In this document: positions 9,207 to 19,929 of the stretch, in pieces
How the letters are laid out: each line of letters starts with the position of its first letter
Position numbering within the stretch: the first letter of the stretch is position 1
Assembly (NCBI GenBank): GCA_028023455.1
Contig: JAQFVV010012529.1
Coordinates: forward strand, 2,854,001-2,918,000
Direction: 5' to 3'
DNA: 64,000 nt
Origin: Epiperipatus broadwayi
Taxonomy: Eukaryota > Onychophora > Udeonychophora > Euonychophora > Peripatidae
Made by a program: the position numbers and the translations under genes
Notes under the pieces: generated by a model
What the model was told of the DNA's origin: nothing
Seen by the model: the letters and a program-made list of their open reading frames with translations, nothing else
The model's database searches: none

Positions 9207-12060
9207 TTAAGTCATCTTACAATGTAGTCAAAATAAAATACAACCTCATCAGCAGCACTTTAAACAAGAATTCTTTAACAAGGAAGTACAAATTGTCAAC
9301 CACTTTTATACACTTTAATTATTAATTTTGAAATGTTTTTTTTTTTAAATTTAGTTATAATTTCACCTTTTCTTTATGTTCTTTTTCTTAATCAGAATTA
9401 TGATGTCTCATGTATTTTCAACTTATACATGAAGTGTCATCAGTGTATTTCTTATTGATTTTTTCCCCACCAGTTAAATAAAACGAATTTATAGTTTCAA
9501 AGTAATATATTTTGAAGCATTACCTGTTTAAATTGTTTTATTTTTTTGTTGAATCAACTTCGTGTAATTAATTATATTCATAAAATATTTTAACTTGGAA
9601 AAGTAATAATAACCTGTGAAATTTCTTAAATAATTAGTGTATTTAAAAAAAAATTATTTTGTTTTTTTGTTATTATTAGGTGCTGTTAAATTGATGCCTA
9701 TTTCATTTCTCTTCAATACATATGTGTTGTTTGAGCTATTCATTGACTCATTATTGTAATAACAGAGTCTTTAACATCATTAGTATTAAATTAATAGCAG
9801 ATGTCAGTTACATTTGCTTGTTTTAATGTTTGTTTGTTTGTTTTTTAAAAAAAATATCAAACATACAAAATTTTAGCATGTTTATGTGTTTGTATGTATG
9901 TATTTATGTATACACATACTCACTTATAATATACTTATTTCCAAGATAGTTTTTAAATAATACTTAGTTTTTAAATAATACTTCACATTTTATTTAATCA
10001 TTATTGTTTTTGCTTTGTAGTTATTTGTTGTTGTTTTTTTTTTTTTCAGTTTATAATTTTAATTTCTTTCCCTATCAACAAATTGTGTTTATTTTATTCT
10101 AATAAAAAGAAAAATGAGGAAATTATGTTTAATATTGAAATACTAGATTTTTAAAAAAAAACTTAAGTAGTTGCTGTGTTTGAAACTTATTTCTAGCATT
10201 TTCTTATAGATTTGAACAACATATATTTTTAGTTGATTTTACTATTAATCTTTTTATTTTTAGGGTGACCATAGTATCAAAAAGTTAATATATATTATAT
10301 TATGGGCAGTCAAAATCCAAGATAAGCCACAGAAAAATTTAATACATTACATCTGAACTGTGAACCAATACCATAGAGTTGTGTTAACAGATTTGTTCCA
10401 TAATGTAAATAAACCATTATTTATACATGCGTGATAAATTATGTAATGAATCTTCAGATGAATCAAATGATGATGCTACATTTGATATCTCTGCTTGCTT
10501 ATTGAAACAGGAATTGGCAAATTTATCTTACTATTAAAATAAGTGTCAAAAAAAAAAAAGGATATTTTGCATTCATGTCTGAAAGGTACTATTTATGCAA
10601 TCATCAATTAACTCTTGCAGAAGAATTTATGTACATGTTTATAAATCTGCTTCTTCTAATTTTATTACTTATGCATTAAGTGGAATAAAATATTTAAATG
10701 TATTTTCAAGAATAATGAATCTAAATAAATTCTTTTTACATGTGATTATTTATTTATAGAACATAATTGCTTTTGTCTTAGTTCTGAAACTAAATGCATT
10801 CATTTTTCTCATTTATGTGCTTTCATATAAGATCACATGAAAATCTTTTAAATAATGTGATGTATTTATCTTCATGCTAAAACAGAGTAAAATGTACATT
10901 TTAAATAAAATAAAATCCATTTGATTGTTTTTTGGGTTTAGGTATTTGCCTATTATGTATTCCTATAAAAAAAATCACATTTGGCATTTTTAAAGGCAAA
11001 AGAAAAACTTTGACCCTAAATTTGGCTTACAGAGACAAATGATGTTTGAATACCAAAGCATCATATAATTTTATTAAATTTCCAAAGAGATTTTTTTTTC
11101 TTCTTTTTTCACAGTTTATAATCCATCAATGGTGTTTTTGTCACCAATAAAATAGTTATTAGTGAGTCAACTTTTTATTGCCACAGCATTAATTGTTGCT
11201 GATTATTATGTATACAAATATATAATGCCAATCTTGAGAACAAAACAAAATTTAAAGAGATTTAGAGACTTATGAAATCTTTTTTAAGTTTTTTAGGCCT
11301 TTAAGAAATCATTTAGGATAGTAATGTACTTGTTTAGAGCCCTTAAGTTTTACCTAATATTGATGTACAAAGTCAATATTCCAAATCTCATATCAGGTAG
11401 TAAAGTTGCTATCGCAATATGTTTTTTAATCACAAAAGCTGTAACATTTATTTACTCCTTGGGAAATATTTTTAAATCTTGTTTATTGTATATGTTTACT
11501 GCACAATTTATGAAAGTAATCTTTCAAATGAAGGAAGACTGTATGAATTGAAAAAAGAACTGCTTAATGTTAGAGAGATCATTAAATAAAATTTTCTAAA
11601 TTTAGAAGAAAAAGTGAAGATATAATTTAGTTTTAAAGCAAATGTGTTCAAAAGAGACAAATATTGGAAGCACAAATTAATTGGTTTTATTATTAAAAAA
11701 AATTATCCCCCCCCCCCATAAATAATAATATATGGGAATAATTATTGTGGTCAAAAAGTTTTTTTCTCATCAATGCTCAGTACTTTCACTTACATACATG
11801 TATTATTAAAAAAAATATAGCTGATTTTCTAGAAACATTTTATTTTCAAAAGGAACTTTATCGAGCTTAATAATTGTACAAACAGAATAAAAAAAAACCT
11901 CAGGAATACCTGTACATATATCATCATGACAACTTGACATTTATACGAAGAATCATGGGGCAATATATATATATATAAACATTTATACAGAAAAAAAAAT
12001 TATACCTTTACCCTTAGAAATATTAACAACAAAAAGACCAAATATATATATATTATTGTC
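9207..12060. other. AT-rich non-coding stretch, no gene seen
   Basis: Low-complexity sequence with poly(T), (TA)n and poly(C) (11,707-11,717). The open frame at 11,324-11,551 (plus, 75 codons) is hydrophobic and unrecognised. A 43-codon acidic stretch near 10,425-10,545 (MRDKLCNESSDESNDDATFD...) is the only coding-looking piece and is too short to name. Confidence 0.5.
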
Positions 12061-15000
12061 GAACACTAAAGGATTTCAAATGCCCATTCTTCAACTCTGT
12101 CTTTTACAGCATGATCATTTTATGTAATCAAGTTTTTATTAGATTTCTTTGTCTAATTTTTTCTCTCCTTTCTTTATAAGCTTGGGCTTAGTTGCATTAG
12201 TCACCACATGGATGTGTACATGTTTGTTGATGAAATTTTTTCATCCCTTAGCCTTATTATTTCTATTTTGTTCCAACAGATATTTGGATGCCTTCTTGTG
12301 TTTGTATTATATGTGAATCTGCATCTGGTACACCATAGTGAGAATAGTGTAAATGTACTGGCTCTATTGTGTGCAAAGTTACCTTTCGCATAGGATTGAA
12401 GGAATGTTTGTATAGTATACTTTCTATTTTTGAATAAATTGGGAATCCTAGCCCGAATACTATCTAATATAGTACAAGAAAAAAAATATGACTGAGTTTT
12501 TGTTTCTCTTTTGCAAAGCCTGCACACATCATCAATGTTAGTGCAGTTCCTTTTATAATGAAAGAAATTTAAAATGGGTAATGCTTCCATGTTTAGTTTA
12601 AGTAGGAAGTCATAGTATTTTGGTTTTAGTGACCAGTATTTAATTTTTTTTTTGTTAATTGTTGTTTATATTTAAAAAAAGTTTATTATTGTCATTTGAA
12701 GATGAAGAATAGATTAGTATGTATATTTCCCTATATCTATACTTAGTTTTCCATATCCAGATCACTGAACTTATGATATTTAGCAATGTGACATGAAGAA
12801 TGTTTAAAAAACCAGTAATTGGTGGTAGTTTGTCTGTTGGTGTGATTTTATGGATTACTTCAAGATATGGAAATAGCCTTATGCATGATATAATTAAATT
12901 GATGGTTTTCTGAATTTGAAATATTTTTATTGTGTGTAATTCTAATCCATTTTGCACTAGGGGATTTTGGATTCATTTAATTGATATTGTAGACATCTCC
13001 CCCCCCCCCACAATAGTTTTCTACATAAGCTCTCAATTTTTAATGTGAAGGCTTTGCTATATATAATTATTGGGGTGTAGTATGAAACTCTAGTCATTAC
13101 TAAAAGGTTAAAAAGTGCCACTTTTGCATATAGTGACATGTAAGATTTTGAGAGAGAATTGATTATTTTTTCAGTTTTTTTTATTAGTTCTCTTTGGATT
13201 TGTACGTGCATCTCCATGTGCTTAAAAAAATGGAAAACCTCAAAAAGGACTCTGTGTCCCATTGAAATAATCTTCACGATAGTATCCTGAATATATTGAC
13301 TGTGCACTTGATTTCTCCATATTGAATTAGAGCTTATATGTTTTTTGTATAATTTTGATTAATTTTGGAATTTGTTTTTTCGATGTTAGAAACACAGATA
13401 TATCATCCATATATGCTACACATGGAATATTTATTTTTAATTCTGATATGAATATTCCTGCTAAATTGTTTTCTATTGCTTTGATCAATGGATTGATGTA
13501 TAATGTGAATAGTAGGGCACTTAATGGTGATCCTTGTGGAATTGAACAAAAAGAGTTAAAAGATGGTGAATATTTCCCAATGAGGCTAATGTGTATTTCC
13601 CTGCTCAGAAGTAGATTTGTAATCAAGTATATTAATGAAATTGGTACTGATGTTTTTATTAATTCATCGATTAGTAGACCAATTGATACTGTATCAAATG
13701 CATATTTTATGTCTAGCTTCACTAGAACTGGACCATATTTTTTATTAGTTCTGACTGAATCTATTACTGTTTTAAACAGAAAGGCTGCTTGACCTGTTGA
13801 AGAACCCTTTTTGGCGAACTGCAGTCTTGAAAGTGGGGTTGAATTTTTTCCTTGATCACTGACTCTAATACCTTAATGCCAATTGGACTTATTGATATTG
13901 GTCTGAGATTTGTAAGTGTGGATATGTTTTCCTGTTCTTTCATAAATGGTGCCAGAGAGATTGGATAGAGTCCTTGAATATTATATATTTGTTTTGTTAA
14001 AAAATTTGCTAAATATTTTGAGGTAAATTTGCTTAAATGATTATATACAAACAAGGGTATACCATGTATCCTGGTGGCATAATTTTGGTACTGTTGCAAG
14101 CCTTTCAACAAATTCTTCAGGTGTAAATTTTAAATTATCTTCTGGTACTCCCAAGAAGTTATGTTTGGGAGTAAATTTTAATCCCTTTTGTAATTTTGTT
14201 TTAAAGTGTGATAATAGTGGTTGCATCATATTGTTGCCTGTAATGATTTCATTATTCATATTTATTGCTGTAGGGACTCTATTTACTGGTGCTTGACTTA
14301 ATGCCCATCTAATATATTGTCTTGACCAGGTATGGGGATGATTTAAGTATATCTTCTTTTTTTTATTGCTATATATTCTCTGAGTGTTTCTCACACTGCT
14401 TGATATGCTCTTCTCATTGCCATAACATTTTTGCATCCTTCTGCTATAGTAAAGCTTTACATGATTCTTGTTATTAATGTCATCTGCAAGAGCCAGGACT
14501 TTTGATGGTGCTGGTTGATTTCTTATTACACTATCTATTGTACAAGATATGATATTTACAAATGTTATCCATGTTTGAACTGGATTCATATCTCTAATTT
14601 TAAATAATAGTGCGTATATTTCTGAAAATAGATGTTCAGTTGTGTTACTGGGCAGAAGTACTCTAATGGTTTTACTGATTGTTATTAATGGTTTGTGTAT
14701 AAAATCATTTTTAAGAGTTACTATGATTGCAGTATGGTCTGAAAAAGACCTATTTATCAGTGATAAATTCACCATATGGTGCAGTGCTGGTGAGTAAAAC
14801 ACCAGGTCAATCATTGATGAATATCTGCCATTATTAAATGAGACAGAATTCTGTGGCAGAAACCCTTCTCCTGTCATAAATGGAAAAGGCAGTAAGTATT
14901 ACCATTTCATTATAAATTTGTTATCTATCATTTGAAGTCCCCAATCAGTATTATGAGATCAGTTGATGCAAATTTGGCATTTAATGTATTTATTAATGCA

Positions 15001-15214
15001 TTAATTATTTTATGATATGGTGGGATGTAAACAAATATAATATTAAATATTAAAGACTTATGATATAATGTTACTATCAGCATGTGTGCATCTATATATA
15101 TAATAAATAAAGTTTGATATCTGTATTCGTTTCACAATATATGTAATATACAAATCAATATATATATATCAAAATACAGTACAATTTATATAAATTATAT
15201 TCTTTTAGAAGTAC

Positions 15215-15246
15215 TTTCGACTATACACTTTGTAGTCTTTATCAAC
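15215..15246 (-). ncRNA. Hammerhead-like stem, left arm of 15-16 kb PLE palindrome
   Basis: Minus strand: TTGATAA, extra A, GACTA-loop-TAGTC, GAAAG. It has the same layout as at 8,978 and 51,506, but core positions C3 and G8 of a hammerhead are changed (to T and A), so self-cleavage is unlikely. Confidence 0.4.
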
Positions 15247-15302
15247 TATATAACGTTGAATAATCAAAACGAGACAACCCTTAACAATACCCATAGTTCA
15301 AT

Positions 15303-15624
15303 TCAGATTTCCCACAATTCTGTTATCTTAACATTTGATGACTGGCGATTCATTAACATTTGACGATTTCTTGAAATCAACATAGCCTCTTTTATTTTAC
15401 GTTTATTATGACAACGTTCAATTTGAATAATTTTCATATTTTTATAATCAAATTTAAATCCATATTGACAAGATTTATTATGATCAAATATAACAGATGA
15501 TGAAGGTTTATTTACATCTGTTCCATATTGATTCTCTTTTTGAATTCTATTATATAAAAGCATATGTTCTTTTATTCTCTTCTCAAATGTACACTTAGAT
15601 TCACCAATGTATTGTACGCCGTAT
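15303..15624 (-). pseudogene. PLE GIY-YIG endonuclease tail, minus-strand copy
   Basis: The mirror image of the plus-strand copy. The minus frame from the centre encodes the same YIGES...KRIKEH motif and the identical 86-residue segment (15,563-15,303) to a stop after KITELWEI. The lack of amino-acid divergence between arms means they were made together or have been homogenised. Confidence 0.8.
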
Positions 15625-15628
15625 CAAG

Positions 15629-15950
15629 ATACGGCGTACAATACATTGGTGAATCTAAGTGTACATTTGAGAAGAGAATAAAAGAACATATGCTTTTATA
15701 TAATAGAATTCAAAAAGAGAATCAATATGGAACAGATGTAAATAAACCTTCATCATCTGTTATATTTGATCATAATAAATCTTGTCAATATGGATTTAAA
15801 TTTGATTATAAAAATATGAAAATTATTCAAATTGAACGTTGTCATAATAAACGTAAAATAAAAGAGGCTATGTTGATTTCAAGAAATCGTCAAATGTTAA
15901 TGAATCGCCAGTCATCAAATGTTAAGATAACAGAATTGTGGGAAATCTGA
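15629..15950 (+). pseudogene. PLE GIY-YIG endonuclease tail, plus-strand copy
   Basis: The reading begins at the palindrome centre with YGVQYIGES (the second half of the GIY-YIG signature), then FEKRIKEHMLLYN (conserved Arg and the downstream His), and about 70 further residues to the stop at 15,950, ending KITELWEI. In PLEs this C-terminal domain nicks target DNA to prime reverse transcription. The frame can be extended leftward to 15,564 only by running through the opposite arm, so that upstream part (MFFYSLLKCTLRF...) is an artefact of the palindrome. The copy lacks the RT and the first part of the nuclease motif. Confidence 0.8.
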
Positions 15951-16007
15951 ATTGAACTATGGGTATTGTTAAGGGTTGTCTCGTTTTGATTATTCAACAT
16001 TATATAG

Positions 16008-16039
16008 TTGATAAAGACTACAAAGTGTATAGTCGAAAG
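16008..16039 (+). ncRNA. Hammerhead-like stem, right arm of 15-16 kb PLE palindrome
   Basis: Plus-strand twin of the element at 15,215-15,246 with the same core changes: TTGATAA, A, GACTA...TAGTC, GAAAG. Confidence 0.4.
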
Positions 16040-16559
16040 TACTTCTAAAAGAATATAATTTATATAAATTGTACTGTATTTTGATATATATATTGATTTG
16101 TATATTACATATATATATATATATAATTTTAAATGATCTAAATTGACAATTTTTACTAATTACAATTCCCATCCCTACTGAGGGTGAGAAGGCTGTTTTG
16201 GAGAAAACTGTGTAACCATGACTACTAAGATATGTTGATGGATCTATTTGTGATTTATTATATATTTTTGTTTCACTTAATCTTATTACTTGTGGCTGGA
16301 TAGTATTTATCTATTTTTTTAATTTACAATTTTTTTTTCTCGAGTTTAATCCTCAAACATTTAAAGAACCTGTTTTTATTCTCATGTTTGTTTTTATTTA
16401 TTGTATGAATTTATTATACTTGTTTTCTTGATAAATTAATCTGACTTCATTCTCTTACTATTTGTTTATCTAATCCAACCTATGTGACTACTTTTCAGTC
16501 ATAAGACTGTCATATTTTAAACAAGGTATACTTACTTTTTCCATTATGTCAGTTTCTTC

Positions 16560-17924
16560 ATCTATTGTATCTTCTGTATTATTGTCTGGGGGGTCCTTTA
16601 GAATTGTTTTAACTTTTTTGTTGTCATCAAATGATAGTAAAATCATCATCTTTACTTAATTCAGATTTTTCTAAGTCAGGTTTCCTACTACGTTTTTGGA
16701 GTGGAGGGCATCCGAGTTTACATTTACCTGAGGTAGTATTTATTTCTGGGTCTTTTCATTGAGGAGTCAATATTAATGCGTTTAATATATCCTCCTATGT
16801 TTTATTGATGATTGGCTCTGAAGGATGAATATGTTCATTTGTTTCCATTACTTCTATGTACTTTTGAGGTAATTCTGTTTGTTTGTTTTTCATTTTATGA
16901 GTATTGGGTTGTATCCGCTTGCTCATTTATTTGAATTTTTATTTTTTCCTGGACTAATACATCTATCTCATGTTGTGTGTTGTCTATTTCTTCTGTTCTG
17001 AAACCTTTACATTGATGATTCAGTGTCGCTCTCAACTTACAGGGTTGGCATTTTAGTTTTGGGCACTCGATGATTATGTGTCATCCTTCTTTATAATTAA
17101 AGCATTACGGTTTTGTTCCATAAATTATTAAAAGAAGAGTTGTTTCTTGGTCTGTTATAAGCATTGGAATATCATTTGGACCTGTTTTTATTTAAATGTA
17201 CATTAAATTGGTAGCTATTACTTAAAATCAATATTGGAGAGTTTTTACTACATGTTTTGAAACTCAATCATTTCTCTGAAAGGCTGCATTAGTTTTTTGA
17301 AGTCAAATATCTGTTTTTTTATTATTCCATTAACAATATTTTTTCTGCCTGGATTTACTTTGATTAGTGCAAATGTTATGTAGTGTTTTGATTTTTTTTT
17401 CAAATCTCTCTTTTTGTTCTTCATTATATAATTCCATGATAATATATCTGTAATTTATATAGTCAGCAATTCAAAATATTGAATCCCATAGATTATTTTC
17501 ATTAATTGTTTCATACAATAGATCTTTGGGAAACTTACCTAATATGCAGTTTATATCTGTGATTGTTTGTACAATTGATTGGCTAGTAAAAAAAATGTTT
17601 GAAAGAGAAAAATAAATCTCATGGGATGGTTGAGTTGAAGACTTCTGTTATTTTATTTAGGCTTTCTTCTATCCAGTTTTCTTCCATAATATTAATTTGA
17701 ATTTCTGATGTTTCTGAAAGTATATCTAGTTTCATTATATCATTAACAGTCAATTTATGAAATCTTGGACTCTGCCCTGCCTTCTTACCATTATTTAAAT
17801 TGTTTACATTCTCATTGCCTATCTTTTCCTGATTTTTTTGACTTGTTCTTGGCATTTTGATTGCTTCTGCATATGATTGAGAATTATACTTATCTTCACA
17901 CATGGCATTCATGGTGTTTGCCAT
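16560..17924 (-). pseudogene. LINE ORF1 (nucleic-acid-binding protein) remnant
   Basis: The start codon at 17,924 opens 101 codons (to 17,619) rich in Asn, Lys and Glu. Further along the minus strand, broken frames lead to a CCHC-type cluster at about 17,110-17,000 reading CFNYKEG, then CPKLKCQPCKLRATLNHQC. Such knuckles in LINE ORF1 proteins bind element RNA. A charged segment with acidic runs (ELSKDDD) follows near 16,660-16,640, and the reading ends near 16,480. Exact limits are uncertain because of frameshifts and stops. Confidence 0.6.
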
Positions 17925-18379
17925 GCTTGTTTTGTCTGTAGATTAACAACCAAAAATCACCTGCAGAGAGGTTTGAATTTTATATAAAAATGGATCCTTT
18001 TTGATCACATCATTATTATTAATACTGTTTACTTTCTGGATTAATACAAAGGTTTGTTTAGGGGAAAAACTAAGGTGAAATTTCACTGTAAATTTTGCTT
18101 TCTTACTAATTAGTGCATGCGCCTAAAAATGTCTAGCAACATTTTAAGTATGAAAAACATTTTTTAATTATAAATCTCCTAATTTAAATAATAATAATAA
18201 TATAAATAATAATAGCAGCTCTAATAATAATAAAAAATGGGTAAAACTTTCATACTTCTTAAAATTTATATTACATTATGAAAAAATAAAAATTAGATAG
18301 ATAAAAGTATCACCATAGGATGGTCAAATAGAAAAAATCTTGACAAATTAATAAATAATTATAAAATAAAAGATATGAA

Positions 18380-18622
18380 ATATAAAAAAGGAATTGTATA
18401 TAAAATTGAAGTATGGTTTACTATAGATGTACAGGGAAACAAATATATGAAAGAGTAAAAGAACATAATGCAATTAATAGAAGAGATGATAAATCTGCCT
18501 TATATGTTTATTATTTAAAATACGGATATAAAATGGATTGTGTAAAAAATATAAAACCTTTAAAGTATATTAAAGAATCTAATATTAGAAGGAAGATATA
18601 TGAAACCATTTATATTATTTAG
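18380..18622 (+). pseudogene. Separate PLE GIY-YIG endonuclease tail
   Basis: GIVYKIE (18,391-18,411) is the first half of a GIY-YIG motif. After a +1 frame change the frame 18,413-18,622 continues VYYRCTGKQIYERVKEHN: the YIG is degraded to YYR, but the conserved Arg and Glu-His spacing is kept. It then reads SALYVYYLKYGYKMDC and ends with a stop at 18,622. This is the C-terminal endonuclease of a Penelope-like element of a different subfamily from the 15-16 kb copies. No RT was seen upstream, so it is 5'-truncated. No palindrome partner was found. Confidence 0.7.
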
Positions 18623-19820
18623 AACAAACATAACTATATAAATATTTACAAAACATAAATTAATTTAACTATTATTTGGCTTATGATAAATGAATGGAAA
18701 ATTATATAGTATGCATTTATTTATACAGGGTTTTTTTCTTGTACAAAATGTATTATAGTTACAATAGTTACTAGTTAATTTTATATAAGAGATAGATATT
18801 GCTAGGTATGTAATATAAATTGAAGTTGTAAAATAGTTCCAACACATTGAAAAGAACAAAAATAAATATTTGTTGAAAAGACCTTTGCCGTATTATTATT
18901 TTTATTATCTATATACAATTGTTGCTGTTATATAAAGATATTTTATTTTATAATATATCATGTGATTTATATACATACAAAAAAGTAAAACTTCTATTTT
19001 ATAAACTTTTAGTATGATTGTCTCATCACTTAGCACTTATCAGTATGGCAACCCAATAAGCATGGTGTAACAAATTGGGAAAAACTCATATTATTTTGAT
19101 TATTTAGCAAGGATCTCATTTGTAGTTACTAAACAGTTGAAATAGTATTAGCAGCAGATGTCTGGATCCTTACATATATTGTTGTAATTGAAAGCAGATT
19201 TTGGCGGATTTCATGATAGAAATATGAAGATAGTCCTGTTAAAAGATGATGTCAGTCTTTTTTATCAGTAATTCTGTCATCATTTTTAGATATTATAATT
19301 AGTTAGAAATTGATGATTCATTCAACTTTTCAGATAAATTATGCAGAATACTTCAATGAATTGCATTCTTTCTTGATGTAAGCATGCAAATTCTCAAAAT
19401 ATCAAAATATACTGTTATTACCAATTGCCACTGGCCAACACAGTAAGTATGAAAACAAATAACCATGGATATTAACATTAACAAAATGTTGATATGTTTA
19501 ATAGCTTCCTTGGATAACCAGCACTGCCACACATGATAGTAGAGAAAAAGCCTTACTAGTAGTAGCAAATTGGAGGCATTTGTAAGGAAATGTGACAGTA
19601 AAAGAGATTTGTATTGACTCCAACTTCATTTTCAATTTTTATGACAGTGGTCTTTGAAACAGTTTATAAATTTCTTTAATCAGGCATCAAGAGGTGATGA
19701 AATTTAATTGGATCATTTTTAATTTGAATTCACACAAAAAAAAAGCTCTTCTAGATTTATAATATGCTGATGATTGATTAATTATTTCCAATTTATGAAC
19801 TAATCTATAAAATGTTCTTA
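18623..19820. other. Non-coding stretch, no gene seen
   Basis: AT-rich. The minus-strand open frames at 18,665-18,859, 19,353-19,568 and 19,687-19,932 show no recognisable domain. The last overlaps the inverted-ended sequence at 19,825. Confidence 0.5.
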
Positions 19821-19824
19821 ATGT

Positions 19825-19929
19825 TGTAACAGTAGCTGGGTTCGAATATGGGTTTAATTGCCAGTGTTGTTGCGAAGTAAATAGGTCGAAGCGGTAAAAA
19901 TTTACAATAGTCATTCGAACCCTGTTACA
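19825..19929. repeat. 105-bp sequence with inverted TGTAACA...TGTTACA ends
   Basis: It starts TGTAACAGTAGCTGGGTTCG and ends in the complement of TGTAACAGGGTTCGAATGAC. The two ends match over TGTAACA and GGGTTCGAAT, with a 6-nt difference between. The TG...CA ends would fit a very short solo LTR, but no target duplication flanks it, and a foldback or palindromic regulatory sequence is equally possible. Confidence 0.4.

Larger units (their letters stand above)
15098..16125. mobile_element. Near-perfect PLE palindrome inserted in the LINE endonuclease
   Basis: Two inverted, 5'-truncated copies of a Penelope-like element meet head to head at a 4-nt centre (15,625-15,628). The arms (about 15,137-15,624 and 15,629-16,115, 488 bp each) are nearly identical; the 86-residue tail encoded by each arm is the same residue for residue. 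Each arm runs outward through the end of a GIY-YIG endonuclease and a stop codon into a 3' region with a hammerhead-like stem. The outer boundary lies in (TA)n-rich sequence, so the target duplication could not be read. Confidence 0.85.
12201..16385 (-). pseudogene. LINE ORF2: endonuclease, RT and Cys-rich C-terminus, broken
   Basis: It starts near 16,385 with a segment ending GSLNV, then PQVIRLSETKIYN (conserved Glu of the endonuclease) at about 16,290, SSHGYTVFS and GMGIVISKN at 16,220-16,140. The PLE insertion follows. Endonuclease reading resumes with FVYIPPYHKI and ILIGDF at 15,030-14,935. The 278-codon frame 14,877-14,041 holds the SMIDLVF and SFSDHTAIIV motifs. RT follows: LTNLRPISI (13,900), LDIKYAFDTV (13,715), IPQGSPLSALLF (13,550), YMDDISVF (13,405). 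The thumb is in 13,307-12,957. The C-terminal frame 12,590-12,201 has VCRLCKRET...SC, a zinc-knuckle-like site. The RT catalytic Asp pair is intact, but the ORF is in at least six pieces. Confidence 0.85.
12201..17924 (-). mobile_element. L1/Tx1-like LINE, interrupted by a PLE palindrome
   Basis: A two-ORF non-LTR retrotransposon on the minus strand. ORF1 starts at 17,924 and carries Cys/His knuckles near 17,000-17,110. ORF2 starts near 16,385 with an apurinic-type endonuclease, then RT, then a Cys-rich C-terminus near 12,540. About 1.03 kb at roughly 15,098-16,125 is a foreign PLE insertion that splits the endonuclease: LINE coding resumes on each side. Frameshifts and stops occur throughout, but long open pieces remain (278, 131 and 129 codons), so it is younger than the Gypsy copy. 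Clade placement from the RT and thumb features (LLWGGGR) is tentative. Confidence 0.85.

Noticed and set aside
10425-10545. Short acidic frame (MRDKLCNESSDESNDD...)
   Set aside because: It looks protein-like but has only 43 codons and no supporting splice sites or family motif.
13355-13792. 145-codon plus-strand open frame
   Set aside because: It lies antisense to the LINE RT, whose motifs are on the minus strand.
15564-15628. N-terminal extension of the plus-strand 128-codon frame
   Set aside because: It is the opposite strand of the minus arm read through the palindrome centre; only the part after 15,628 belongs to the PLE tail.
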